From: Chitinophaga ginsengisegetis
GTDB taxonomy: Bacteria; Bacteroidota; Bacteroidia; Chitinophagales; Chitinophagaceae
Direction of reading: 5' to 3'
Length of the DNA stretch: 64,000 nucleotides
NCBI RefSeq assembly: GCF_900168065.1
Contig: NZ_FUZZ01000003.1
Coordinates: 496,001-560,000, forward strand
The notes below the pieces were generated by a model, which saw only the letters and a list, made by a program, of their open reading frames with translations, ran no database searches and was not told the DNA's origin. Positions 54,169-62,360 of the stretch are shown here, in pieces. The position numbers and the translations under genes were made by a program. How positions within the stretch are numbered: the first letter of the stretch is position 1; each line of letters begins with the position of its first letter.

Positions 54169-55869
54169 ATGCCTACCCTGTTTATATACATTCTGCAAGC
54201 ATCCTGCGCGATGACGCTTTTTTATCTCCTGTATATCAGCTGTTTTAAAAAAGAAACATTTTACAGGTATAACAGGATAGTTCTGCTGAGTGCTTTCATC
54301 TTCTCTGCAGCATTACCACTGCTTCCGCTTCCGGCACTACGCTGGACGCAAAAGCCAACAGAAAGCGCCTCCCCGGTAAACGTTTACTTCAGCGATAACG
54401 CGCACGCATCTACGCAAACAACCACCACGGCAATAGTAAGCCACTGGTGGGATCCATTGACACAACATGCCGCCACCATACTGGTTACCGTATACACAGC
54501 GGTAGTCGTCCTGCTACTGTTGCTGCATATGCTGCAGCTCTTAAAAATCAGGCAACTGGTGCGGGCAGGCAATGTGTATACTCGCAACAACATACGCTAT
54601 GTGCAACTCCCCGGAATAACGGCGCCCTTCTCTTTCCTGAGAACCATCTTCTTCGATCCTAACGCCCACGCACACACGGAACTGCAACATGTTCTCAAAC
54701 ATGAAGAAGCGCATGTACAGCAATACCACTCTGCCGATATGCTGCTGTCTGCCTTTTACTGCTGCATTTGCTGGATCAATCCCTTTGCATGGCGTTGCAA
54801 AAGGGCCCTGCAGCTGAACCTGGAATTCCTGGCAGATGAAGCCGTTATCCAAACTACAGATGCGCCGGATGCCTACCAGTACAGTTTACTGAAGATTGGC
54901 CTGGCCGGAAGCCGGGTAACAATCGTGAATCATTTTAGTAAGTCATTCATTAAAAACAGAATACTCATGATGAACAAAACACAATCACCCCGGTTACGCA
55001 CCTGGCGGTACCTGCTGTTGCTGCCGGTATTGGCGCTGGCAGCCGGCCTTCTGGCGGCTACCGCCCCTTCGTCCGCGAAAAATGATGCAGGTAGTAAATA
55101 CCTGGCCACAGAAAAAGATCAACTTTATGGAGTTGTTACGCGCCTAACTACCGATGAAGATTTTGCAGTGATGAAGAAAGTGCTGCTGAAAAAAGGAATA
55201 ACGCTGCACATCCCAACCCTCAAACGTAATGAGAACGGGGAAATCACAGATATTGAGTTCAAACTGACAGCTGAAAGGTGGTCAATGAAGGAAACATCGG
55301 GAAATCCGTTTGATACTTATTTCTTCTATTGTTTTCCAAAGGAAGGCGGTATAGGAGCTTTTCCTGTGAAAAGCTGCCCGCAACAGCTGCTGGACCTGGC
55401 ATTGGCTGAAAGCAATGGTGCAGTTAAGGGGATTACTACCGACTCTACCTTTTTGAATCGTTTTCCCGGCGGGGAAAGTGCATACCGCAAAACGTTTGCA
55501 AAAAACGTCCGCTATCCAAGGGCAAGCCAGCAAAACAAAGCGGCTGGTGTAGTTATGCTACAATATAAAATTCAACCCAACGGAACTATCAATGATATAG
55601 AGGTGCTGCAAACACCGGATAAAGCATTGGGTGATGAGGTAAAACGCGTTACAGGATTGCTTCCCACTTTTGCCGCGGATCCTTCCGGTAAAACTGTTAC
55701 CGTTTCCCTGCGCATATCATTTATGCTGGATAACGGCGCAGGAGGATATATCAAAGGACCCGATGCAGACAATGCAGATGTAATAGTGATGGGATTTTTA
55801 CCAAAATCTATTTCCTTTATTCAGCCACTGGCTCTTTCTTTTTTCGACGACCCTTCGTCACCTTGTTAA
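54169..55869 (+). CDS. BlaR1-like M56 metallopeptidase with TonB C-terminal domain
   Basis: The 566-residue membrane protein has N-terminal helices (about 1-25, 35-55, 100-125), an M56 domain with the zinc motif HEEAH and FLADE Glu ligand, a further helix near 285-305, and a TonB-C-like domain (about 440-540, VRYPRASQQNKAAGVVMLQYKIQPNG). It senses an envelope signal and acts on the BlaI-type repressor encoded upstream. The TonB-like domain in place of a penicillin-binding sensor is common in Bacteroidota. Its last 53 bases overlap a minus-strand gene. Confidence 0.9.
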   Translation: MPTLFIYILQASCAMTLFYLLYISCFKKETFYRYNRIVLLSAFIFSAALPLLPLPALRWTQKPTESASPVNVYFSDNAHASTQTTTTAIVSHWWDPLTQHAATILVTVYTAVVVLLLLLHMLQLLKIRQLVRAGNVYTRNNIRYVQLPGITAPFSFLRTIFFDPNAHAHTELQHVLKHEEAHVQQYHSADMLLSAFYCCICWINPFAWRCKRALQLNLEFLADEAVIQTTDAPDAYQYSLLKIGLAGSRVTIVNHFSKSFIKNRILMMNKTQSPRLRTWRYLLLLPVLALAAGLLAATAPSSAKNDAGSKYLATEKDQLYGVVTRLTTDEDFAVMKKVLLKKGITLHIPTLKRNENGEITDIEFKLTAERWSMKETSGNPFDTYFFYCFPKEGGIGAFPVKSCPQQLLDLALAESNGAVKGITTDSTFLNRFPGGESAYRKTFAKNVRYPRASQQNKAAGVVMLQYKIQPNGTINDIEVLQTPDKALGDEVKRVTGLLPTFAADPSGKTVTVSLRISFMLDNGAGGYIKGPDADNADVIVMGFLPKSISFIQPLALSFFDDPSSPC

Positions 55870-56164
55870 ACAGGTTGATGCCTAACTGAACTCCTATAAA
55901 CTCAAGTGCTGTCATTAATGCCCCGGTAGCAAAATTCTTAAATTTACCACTTCCCCAGGCAATCTTAGCCACGTTCATGGCTACGTTCAGGGCACCGCTA
56001 TGTTTTGCGCTACCGGGGATAACAGCATTCAGGGCCATCTTTTTATAGTTGTCCCTGAAATAATCTACCCTGTTACCCATCTCATTTTCCAGCCGCCTGG
56101 ACTTCATTTTTAACCGTTCAATTTCCAGCTCCAGTGATTCGAAGCTGTTTATTTTCTTACTCAT
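55817..56164 (-). CDS. Hypothetical basic protein of the YtxH/holin operon
   Basis: The 115-residue protein begins with a coiled-coil-like segment (ESLELEIERLKMKSRRLENEM), has a hydrophobic middle (about 65-100) and a basic C-terminus (KGRRKKKEP). It is the third gene of a minus-strand operon, 20 bases after the holin-like gene. Its last 53 bases overlap the end of the convergent M56 gene. I do not recognise a family. Confidence 0.65.
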   Translation of the reverse strand: MSKKINSFESLELEIERLKMKSRRLENEMGNRVDYFRDNYKKMALNAVIPGSAKHSGALNVAMNVAKIAWGSGKFKNFATGALMTALEFIGVQLGINLFNKVTKGRRKKKEPVAE

Positions 56165-56184
56165 GTGTAAACATTTATCATTGT

Positions 56185-56655
56185 TTATCCTTTCATGGTG
56201 TTTTCAGTGGCTTCTTCATCCGGAACATACCCGGGATCCACAGGTTGCTCAGGATATTCCTTCGCCCGCTGATTATGAATATGATTGGAATGCTCATCCT
56301 GCTCAGTGATTTCATCTACCAGCTCAGTAATCAGCAATTTAGCCAGCGGCCGCTGTATCAGCTGTTTACGGAACAACAAAATAACAAGAAATAACAAAAT
56401 AAATAATCCCGCGGCACAGCTGAAACCAATTGTAAAACTATTGGTCATTTCACCGATCCAGAAGCCTACTACCATGCCCAGGAACACAATCACAAAAAAG
56501 AACAGCAGGAAAGCCATCAAAAGCGAGAAAAACAATCCCAACGCTTTTGACAGCTTTCCTGCTGCCTGGAGCTTAATCAGGTCCAGTCTGGTTTCCAGGT
56601 ATTCCCTGGCTACTTTACCCGTTTGGGTAAAATAGTTGCTGAAATTATCTTCCAT
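56185..56655 (-). CDS. YqjE/holin-superfamily-III-like membrane protein
   Basis: The 156-residue protein starts at the ATG at 56655 and has an amphipathic N-terminal helix (REYLETRLDLIKLQAAGKLSK) followed by two membrane helices (about 45-70 and 80-105). This is the YqjE/Actinobacterial holin-X pattern. Despite the name, it is a chromosomal stress-related membrane protein. It lies between the YtxH gene and an unknown gene in one operon. An in-frame start exists at 56673. Confidence 0.82.
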   Translation of the reverse strand: MEDNFSNYFTQTGKVAREYLETRLDLIKLQAAGKLSKALGLFFSLLMAFLLFFFVIVFLGMVVGFWIGEMTNSFTIGFSCAAGLFILLFLVILLFRKQLIQRPLAKLLITELVDEITEQDEHSNHIHNQRAKEYPEQPVDPGYVPDEEATENTMKG

Positions 56656-56679
56656 GCAAATCAATTTATTCAAATGGGG

Positions 56680-56874
56680 TTATGCCAACTCATTTTCTAA
56701 CTCATCCTGGAATTGATCTTTTTTCTTTCTCCATTTTTCTTTCAGCTTTTCAGACTGATCTCTTAATTTTTCTACCAGTTCATCTTTTTTATCTGAATTG
56801 AGGAAATACCCTACTGCAACGCCCACGGCTGCACCTACAATAAATGAAACCACGGCTTTGGAACTTGTACTCAT
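56680..56874 (-). CDS. YtxH domain protein
   Basis: The 64-residue protein has a glycine-rich membrane helix (VVSFIVGAAVGVAVGYFL) and a Lys/Glu-rich coiled tail (DELVEKLRDQSEKLKEKWRKK), the YtxH pattern. The family is tied to general stress, and such genes often precede YqjE-type genes. It is the first gene of the operon, 24 bases before the next. Confidence 0.88.
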   Translation of the reverse strand: MSTSSKAVVSFIVGAAVGVAVGYFLNSDKKDELVEKLRDQSEKLKEKWRKKKDQFQDELENELA

Positions 56875-57056
56875 AACTAAAGGTTTTTAAGATGTTATAA
56901 ATTAGGTTTTCTTTTTTGGTAACAGAGGTGCAACAAACATTATTCCATAAATAACAATTGAATAAAAAGCTGTGTTAAACCTCCGCCAAATAAGAACAAG
57001 CTCTCGGCAATTTTGTTTAGGCTTTATAAAAGTATCACAGGCTGTCGGTCTGCTTT

Positions 57057-57086
57057 TTGACATTCCAGATAATTACACGATATTAT
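57057..57086 (+). promoter_or_regulatory. Sigma70-like TTGACA-N18-TATTAT promoter candidate
   Basis: TTGACA (57057-57062), an 18-base spacer and TATTAT (57081-57086) match the Escherichia-type pattern, unlike the TAnnTTTG boxes elsewhere. It ends 5 bases before the AI-2E-type start codon. Confidence 0.4.
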
Positions 57087-57091
57087 GTACT

Positions 57092-58168
57092 ATGAGCTAT
57101 CTTGACAACGACCGCCTTAAACAAATTGGCTTTTTACTCCTGATCCTTTTTCTTGCTGTGCTCCTGTTTATGGAGATGTTTACCTTTTTTCCCGGCTTTC
57201 TCGGGGCCGTTACCCTGTATGTGATCTGCCGGAAATGGATGTTCAAACTTGTAGAACAACGCAAGTGGAGGAAGAGCCTCGCTGCTGCCTTGCTGATGGT
57301 GCTGTCCTTTCTCGTAATCCTGCTGCCAATAGGCATGCTGATAAACATGCTAGGGGCTAAAGCTGCATATGCCGCAAACCACTCTACAGAGCTCATCAAC
57401 AGCCTGAAACAAACCAATGCCCGGCTGGAAAACAGCCTGGGATTTGGCCTGCTCACTGCAGAAAGGCTGCAAAAAATACAGGAAGGTATCACTGGTTTTC
57501 TGCCTGGATTCCTGGGCGCCACCTTTAATACGCTTACCACTATTGCCCTCATGTACTTTATGCTGTATTTTATGCTGGTAAGCGGCCGGAAAATGGAAGA
57601 AACCCTGTATGAATATATTCCCCTGAAAGATAAAAATGTGGAAAGACTGGGTAAAGAGTTCAACACTTTGGTAATTGCCAACGCCGTAGGTATCCCCCTC
57701 ATTGCGGTGGTACAGGGTATTATTTCTTTGATCGGCTATTTAATTTTTGGAATCCCCCAGCCATTCTTCTGGTTTGTAATTACCTGTTTCACAGCAATGC
57801 TGCCGGTAATAGGCGCCGCCGCGGTATATGTGCCCCTGGGTGTTTATTTACTGGCTTCCGGCAGTACCTGGCAGGGCATTGCTGTACTGGCGTATGGATT
57901 CGGTGTTGTAGGCACCTCCGATAACATCGCGCGGATGCTGCTGGCTAAACGAATTGCAGACGTACATCCTCTCATCACTATATTCGGTGTAATCATTGGC
58001 GTTAGTCTCTTTGGCTTCATCGGTCTTATTTTCGGCCCGTTACTCATCTCCATGTTTATCCTTTTGCTGGATATCTATGGGAATGAATTTGTGATAAAAA
58101 GAAGGGATATCGCCCAGAAAAAATCCTCCCCTGATACAGATATCCGTGACACGCCCGGAACAAGGTGA
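57092..58168 (+). CDS. AI-2E family transporter (YdiK/TqsA type)
   Basis: The 358-residue membrane protein has the AI-2E topology with helices near 15-60, 65-90, 150-175 and 205-330, and the conserved GIPQPFFWFVITCFTAMLPVIGAAAVYVP block. The family exports or imports small molecules; some members are Na+/H+ antiporters. I use the ATG at 57092; a frame to 56972 exists but adds a non-membrane leader. It ends one base before the convergent nadD gene. Confidence 0.88.
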   Translation: MSYLDNDRLKQIGFLLLILFLAVLLFMEMFTFFPGFLGAVTLYVICRKWMFKLVEQRKWRKSLAAALLMVLSFLVILLPIGMLINMLGAKAAYAANHSTELINSLKQTNARLENSLGFGLLTAERLQKIQEGITGFLPGFLGATFNTLTTIALMYFMLYFMLVSGRKMEETLYEYIPLKDKNVERLGKEFNTLVIANAVGIPLIAVVQGIISLIGYLIFGIPQPFFWFVITCFTAMLPVIGAAAVYVPLGVYLLASGSTWQGIAVLAYGFGVVGTSDNIARMLLAKRIADVHPLITIFGVIIGVSLFGFIGLIFGPLLISMFILLLDIYGNEFVIKRRDIAQKKSSPDTDIRDTPGTR

Positions 58169-58738
58169 TCAGCGGTAATAATTATTTTCAGAGATATAAT
58201 TAATCACATTATCAGGTACCATAAAACGTACAGATTTGCCTTCTTTCAGCCATTTGCGGATATCAGTAGCAGAGATGTCCAGCATAGGCGCATCCAGTAT
58301 TTCAATCTGGGCGCCAAAGGTGTCTGTTATTTCGTGTCCCGGCCGGCGGTAAACATAGATCGGATAGTTTTTCACAATCTGCTCATAGTTTTTCCAGCGC
58401 GGTAAATTCTGAAAGCTGTCGCTTCCCATAATAATGGCAAATTCCTGCGTAGGAAATTTCTCCTGTAAATAAGTGAGCGTGTCCACTGTATAGGAAGGCC
58501 GGGGTAACGAAAACTCAATGTTACTGGCGCGCAGCCGCACCTCGTCCTTGATGGCCAGCTCCACCAGGTGAAATCGGTCGTGCTCATTCAGTAAGGCCGA
58601 CTGTGGTTTCAGCGGGTTATGCGGCGAAACCACCAGCCATACTTTATCAAGATCAGTATTGTACGCTACGTAATTGGCAATGATCAAATGCCCCGTGTGT
58701 ATAGGATTAAAAGACCCAAAATACAAGCCTATTCTCAT
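58169..58738 (-). CDS. nadD: Nicotinate-nucleotide adenylyltransferase
   Basis: The 189-residue enzyme makes nicotinate adenine dinucleotide from nicotinate mononucleotide and ATP in NAD synthesis. Motifs are MRIGLYFGSFNPIHTGHL (HxGH), VVSPHNPLKP, and ISATDIRKWL near the end. I start at the ATG at 58738 because this is the conserved beginning; the frame runs to 58933 without family support. It follows the paa genes on the same strand after 82 bases. Confidence 0.95.
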   Translation of the reverse strand: MRIGLYFGSFNPIHTGHLIIANYVAYNTDLDKVWLVVSPHNPLKPQSALLNEHDRFHLVELAIKDEVRLRASNIEFSLPRPSYTVDTLTYLQEKFPTQEFAIIMGSDSFQNLPRWKNYEQIVKNYPIYVYRRPGHEITDTFGAQIEILDAPMLDISATDIRKWLKEGKSVRFMVPDNVINYISENNYYR

Positions 58739-58820
58739 GTTTTCATCGTATAAATTGCCAATGGCTACTTCATAATGCGTGTAAAAATAGGTATTTATAG
58801 CGGGAACATGGAAATAAGGC

Positions 58821-59318
58821 TTATTCCAGTGGTTTGAATTGCTCAAACACCTGACCGCAGGCCTTGCAAAAATGAATAGCACGGCACAACGTAGAGCCAA
58901 AAGGAGAACGTAAATAAGTTTGTTCGCTGCCACAATGCGGGCAGGGAACCTCCATCATAATTTCTGTACTTACCTCGCCGGACAATACCTTAGGAGGGGC
59001 TATCCCAAAGGCTTTCAGCTTTTCCTTGGCCGCCGGCGTCATCCGGTTACTATGCCAGTGTTCCTGTTTGTCTACTTCAACGCTAACGGCTATACCAAGT
59101 TCACTTTCCAGCACCGTTTTAATATTATGCCGGATATAACTCACTGCCGGGCATGCCGCAAAGGTGGGGATCATTTTAATATGCACCGCCGCTTCACCCA
59201 GTTCCACCCCCGTGATCATGCCCAGGTCCACCACGCTCAATACCGGGATTTCCGGGTCCATCACATGTTCCAGTGATGCATATACTGCGGCTATCGTAAT
59301 TGTTTGGGAAGACATCAT
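58821..59318 (-). CDS. paaD: Phenylacetyl-CoA epoxidase subunit PaaD
   Basis: The 165-residue protein has an MIP18/DUF59-type domain (LEHVMDPEIPVLSVVDLGMI, IPTFAACPAV) and a C-terminal zinc-ribbon with CPHCGSE and CKACGQ. It is thought to help mature the Fe centre of the epoxidase. The start codon directly abuts the paaC stop, so translation is coupled. Confidence 0.95.
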   Translation of the reverse strand: MMSSQTITIAAVYASLEHVMDPEIPVLSVVDLGMITGVELGEAAVHIKMIPTFAACPAVSYIRHNIKTVLESELGIAVSVEVDKQEHWHSNRMTPAAKEKLKAFGIAPPKVLSGEVSTEIMMEVPCPHCGSEQTYLRSPFGSTLCRAIHFCKACGQVFEQFKPLE

Positions 59319-60083
59319 TTACCAGCTGGCCTCCGCATCCAGGTTAAACACTTCACTCATTTCTTTCAGCAACGGCTGCAGGTGCGGAGTATGAAGTCCA
59401 TGACGACCACCATACACCGGCACAATAGCACTCATCTCCGGCAGGTTCAGGGAAGCCTTCACCAACACCGGGTAAATACGATCCAGCCAGCGATGATACA
59501 ACTCCTTTTCACCAGGATACACTTTATCATCAATCAACGCTTCTTCATAGTGCTGTGATGGTTCAAAAATTCCTGCTGCCAGTGCAATGGTCTGGTTCAG
59601 CGCCTGCTGCATCCGGTCGTAGCTCTCTTCTCCGGCCCTGCTCAGTTGCATGATCCAGGCATTCGCATGCAGCGTATGATATTTCAACTCCCCCTTTACT
59701 TTTTTACTCAGCAGCCGGAAAGGCTCATAGCTGCTGTCCTGTAAACTTTCATACCTGATGGCCTCCGCCAGATCGAATAAAAAATGCCGCATCAGGCTGA
59801 AATCATATTCGCCATTAGGCATTTCTACCAGGTGTGATGATTTGAATTCTTTCTCCGGCCGCAGAAAGGCAAATGTATCCGGATGTTTTCCTCCGAGATC
59901 TTCATGAAGGATGCGATACAACGCCCACGCATGGCCTATTTTGTCCTGTGCCATAGAAGAAAAAGCGATGTCTTCTTCCATCACAGGCCCCAACCCGGTC
60001 CACTCAGAATTACGATGCCCCTGAATCAGCTCATCGTCTGCCATTTTTATAATCAGATCTGTTAGTGCTGCGTTGTTCATCAT
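59319..60083 (-). CDS. paaC: Phenylacetyl-CoA epoxidase subunit PaaC
   Basis: The 254-residue protein is the structural ferritin-like partner of PaaA (LIIKMADDELIQGHRNSEWTGLGPVMEEDIAFSSMAQDKIGHAWALYRIL). It lacks a full set of iron ligands and stabilises PaaA in the (AC)n complex. Its start overlaps the paaB stop by 4 bases. Confidence 0.96.
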   Translation of the reverse strand: MMNNAALTDLIIKMADDELIQGHRNSEWTGLGPVMEEDIAFSSMAQDKIGHAWALYRILHEDLGGKHPDTFAFLRPEKEFKSSHLVEMPNGEYDFSLMRHFLFDLAEAIRYESLQDSSYEPFRLLSKKVKGELKYHTLHANAWIMQLSRAGEESYDRMQQALNQTIALAAGIFEPSQHYEEALIDDKVYPGEKELYHRWLDRIYPVLVKASLNLPEMSAIVPVYGGRHGLHTPHLQPLLKEMSEVFNLDAEASW

Positions 60084-60448
60084 TTGGATTGTTTGAATTT
60101 ATTGATCTTCTCCATCACTTTAAAGCCACTGGCATCCCGGTAAGTTTTCTCCATGTTGTTGGCAAACATATCTTCATCTTCCACATCAAAAGCCAGGATG
60201 TCTGCGCTTTTCACTACCCACAGGTTTACGCATTTTTTCCGCCGGGCAAATTGCTCCTTCGCAAATACCAGCGCCAGCTGAGGGTCCGGAGCATGCACGC
60301 AACCCACATGCTCATGGTGAGCGCCTCTTTTCTCCTGGTGAAACACCTCATATATATTCCAGTTCTCGCCCTCCTCTACTTTCACTACTTCCCCGGCCGG
60401 GCCCAGTTTCAGCCTGTTTACACGGGGATCTAAAGAATCGTTAGACAT
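60080..60448 (-). CDS. paaB: Phenylacetyl-CoA epoxidase subunit PaaB
   Basis: The 122-residue protein contains WNIYEVFHQEKRGAHHEHVGCVHAPDPQLALVFAKEQFARR and LWVVKSADILAF, the PaaB core. It bridges the PaaAC dimers. I use the ATG at 60448 (MSNDSLDPRVNRL); an upstream start at 60487 is less likely. Its stop overlaps the paaC start. Confidence 0.95.
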   Translation of the reverse strand: MSNDSLDPRVNRLKLGPAGEVVKVEEGENWNIYEVFHQEKRGAHHEHVGCVHAPDPQLALVFAKEQFARRKKCVNLWVVKSADILAFDVEDEDMFANNMEKTYRDASGFKVMEKINKFKQSK

Positions 60449-60514
60449 GAATATTTGAATAGTTTTAATGATAAAGTTTTGACGCACACAATACCGCCGG
60501 TAAACCGGCGCATC

Positions 60515-61513
60515 CTATGCCACGGGCAATACCCGTTTTTCTGTTGGTTTCATGAGCGCTTTACGTACCCAGCGCCCTTTTTCTTCCGCCCACTTGCGCA
60601 CCTGCAAACGTTCCATATTACAGGGACCACCGCCGTTGATCACCCTGAAAAACTCATCCCAGTCGGGATCTGTATATTCCCAACGGCCGGTTTCCGCATT
60701 CTTGCGCAGCGCCGGATCCGGCAGGGTAAGCCCCAGTTCCCAGATCTTGGGCACATAGGATTCCAGGAATTGATTCCGCATATCATCATTACTCGCCATT
60801 TTCACTTTCCACTGCATCAGTTTTTCGCTGTGACTGGAACTTTTATCCGGGGGACCAAAGAAATGCATGATCGGCTGCCACCAACGGTTAAGAGCATCCT
60901 GTAGCATTTCCTTCTGCGCCGGTGTACCCGTTGCCAGTTCAATAAAAGCATCATGGCCCTGTTTGAGATGGAAACTTTCTTCGTAACAAATACGTTCCAG
61001 CGCCCTGCAGTAAGGACCGTAGGATCCTTTGGCATTGGCAACCTGGTTTACAATTGCTGCGGCATCAATCAGGAATCCGATTACAGCCACATCTGCCCAG
61101 GTTTCAGCGGGATAATTAAATACGTTGGAGTATTTGGATTTGCCGCTGAGCAGGTCGTTGATCATGGCCTCCCTCGATTTGCCAAGTGTTTCGGCCGCAT
61201 TGTAGAGTAATTGCCCGTGGCCTATTTCATCCTGTACTTTGGCGATCAGGGCCAGCTTGCGCTTAAAGCCCGGCGCCCTCGTAATCCAGGTGCCTTCCGG
61301 TAATGCGCCGATAATTTCTGAGTGAGCATGTTGTTCAATAAGGCGTATTAACTGCCGCCGGTATTCTACCGGCATCCAGTCGCCGGGTTCTATCTTTTCC
61401 CCTTTGGCAATACGTTCCTCAAAAGCAGCGAGCTTTTCCGGCTCATCATGCTGTTGTTCTTCCCGCAACTGATTTCTGTTGGGTTCATCGAAAATATATC
61501 CACCGCCGTACAT
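60515..61513 (-). CDS. paaA: Phenylacetyl-CoA epoxidase catalytic subunit PaaA
   Basis: The 332-residue di-iron oxygenase has Glu and His ligands in [20 protein letters not shown] and [16 protein letters not shown]. It epoxidises phenylacetyl-CoA, the first committed step of aerobic phenylacetate breakdown. It heads the paaABCD operon. No paaE reductase, paaG, paaZ or paaK lies in the window. Confidence 0.97.
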   Translation of the reverse strand: MYGGGYIFDEPNRNQLREEQQHDEPEKLAAFEERIAKGEKIEPGDWMPVEYRRQLIRLIEQHAHSEIIGALPEGTWITRAPGFKRKLALIAKVQDEIGHGQLLYNAAETLGKSREAMINDLLSGKSKYSNVFNYPAETWADVAVIGFLIDAAAIVNQVANAKGSYGPYCRALERICYEESFHLKQGHDAFIELATGTPAQKEMLQDALNRWWQPIMHFFGPPDKSSSHSEKLMQWKVKMASNDDMRNQFLESYVPKIWELGLTLPDPALRKNAETGRWEYTDPDWDEFFRVINGGGPCNMERLQVRKWAEEKGRWVRKALMKPTEKRVLPVA

Positions 61514-61675
61514 AGTGCGATTGTTTTGGTCGGTAGTAAATTACGGAAAAAACACCGTTTCAGCAGGAATAGATTGTTAAAACACCGGTATTCAAATGTT
61601 ATAGAATCGCCAAATTTTCCCGGCATGAAACAGATAGCCGGGCATTCCCTTAATTTTATTAACTTCTAACCGATA

Positions 61676-62329
61676 ATGCTGTCTGCTGCTACCATACTGA
61701 GCTTTCTGTTATTGTCCCACGGGCATAAAAAACCGTGCCCGGAGACCCGGCATTTTACCGTCATTCAGCTGAATTTTGAAGAAAAACAAGCCCCGGCGCC
61801 ACCCGGATCCGATACTATTTACTATGACTTCGAAAGAAAACTGCAATGGGAGGATTTTCTGGCAAAACCATCGCCCAATGGTCCCAGCGCTGCAGTTTCC
61901 TACACCAGCTTCGCCTATGAAGGCAATAGTAACCTGGTAAACGATACCCTCCGGATCACATTACGGCTGCAGGTGTTCTTTATAAAAAGTGCATCCTGGG
62001 TAAGACCGGAAGCAAGAAACAGCTATGCCCTGGCACATGAACAGCTTCATTTCGATATTACCCGCCTGGTAGTGGAACGGTTTAAGCAGAAGCTCCGGCA
62101 AACCGCGTTAAACCGCGATGACTACGATAGTATCATACAATATCAGTACCTTCAGTCTTTCCGGGAAATGAACCGCCTCCAATACCGTTTCGACCAGGAA
62201 ACCCACCACGGACTAAACGCCGTGGAACAGATCCGCTGGCGGGATAGAGTAAATGTAGGACTGAAAAATAACGGGGTGCTTCCGGAAGAACTGGGTATTG
62301 AAGGCATTAACTTTACCCCCATACAATAA
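61676..62329 (+). CDS. Secreted DUF922-like protein with HExxH motif
   Basis: The 217-residue protein has a hydrophobic N-terminus, then a DUF922-like core (YYDFERKLQWEDFLAKPSP, AVSYTSFAYEG) and ALAHEQLHFDITRLVVERF, which holds the zincin motif HEQLH. It is predicted to be an extracytoplasmic metalloprotease-like protein. It diverges from paaA and precedes an S41 protease gene by 31 bases. Confidence 0.8.
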   Translation: MLSAATILSFLLLSHGHKKPCPETRHFTVIQLNFEEKQAPAPPGSDTIYYDFERKLQWEDFLAKPSPNGPSAAVSYTSFAYEGNSNLVNDTLRITLRLQVFFIKSASWVRPEARNSYALAHEQLHFDITRLVVERFKQKLRQTALNRDDYDSIIQYQYLQSFREMNRLQYRFDQETHHGLNAVEQIRWRDRVNVGLKNNGVLPEELGIEGINFTPIQ

Positions 62330-62360
62330 CAACCCGTTTTAACGTTTATTCATAGCGGTT

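Noticed and set aside
53803-55869. BlaI/M56 pair as a beta-lactam resistance locus
   Set aside because: No beta-lactamase or PBP2a gene is adjacent, the M56 protein has a TonB-like rather than penicillin-sensor domain, and such pairs are very common in Bacteroidota.
56972-57091. Extended N-terminus of the AI-2E-type gene
   Set aside because: The extra 40 residues lack family similarity and begin with GTG; the ATG at 57092 starts the conserved membrane region.
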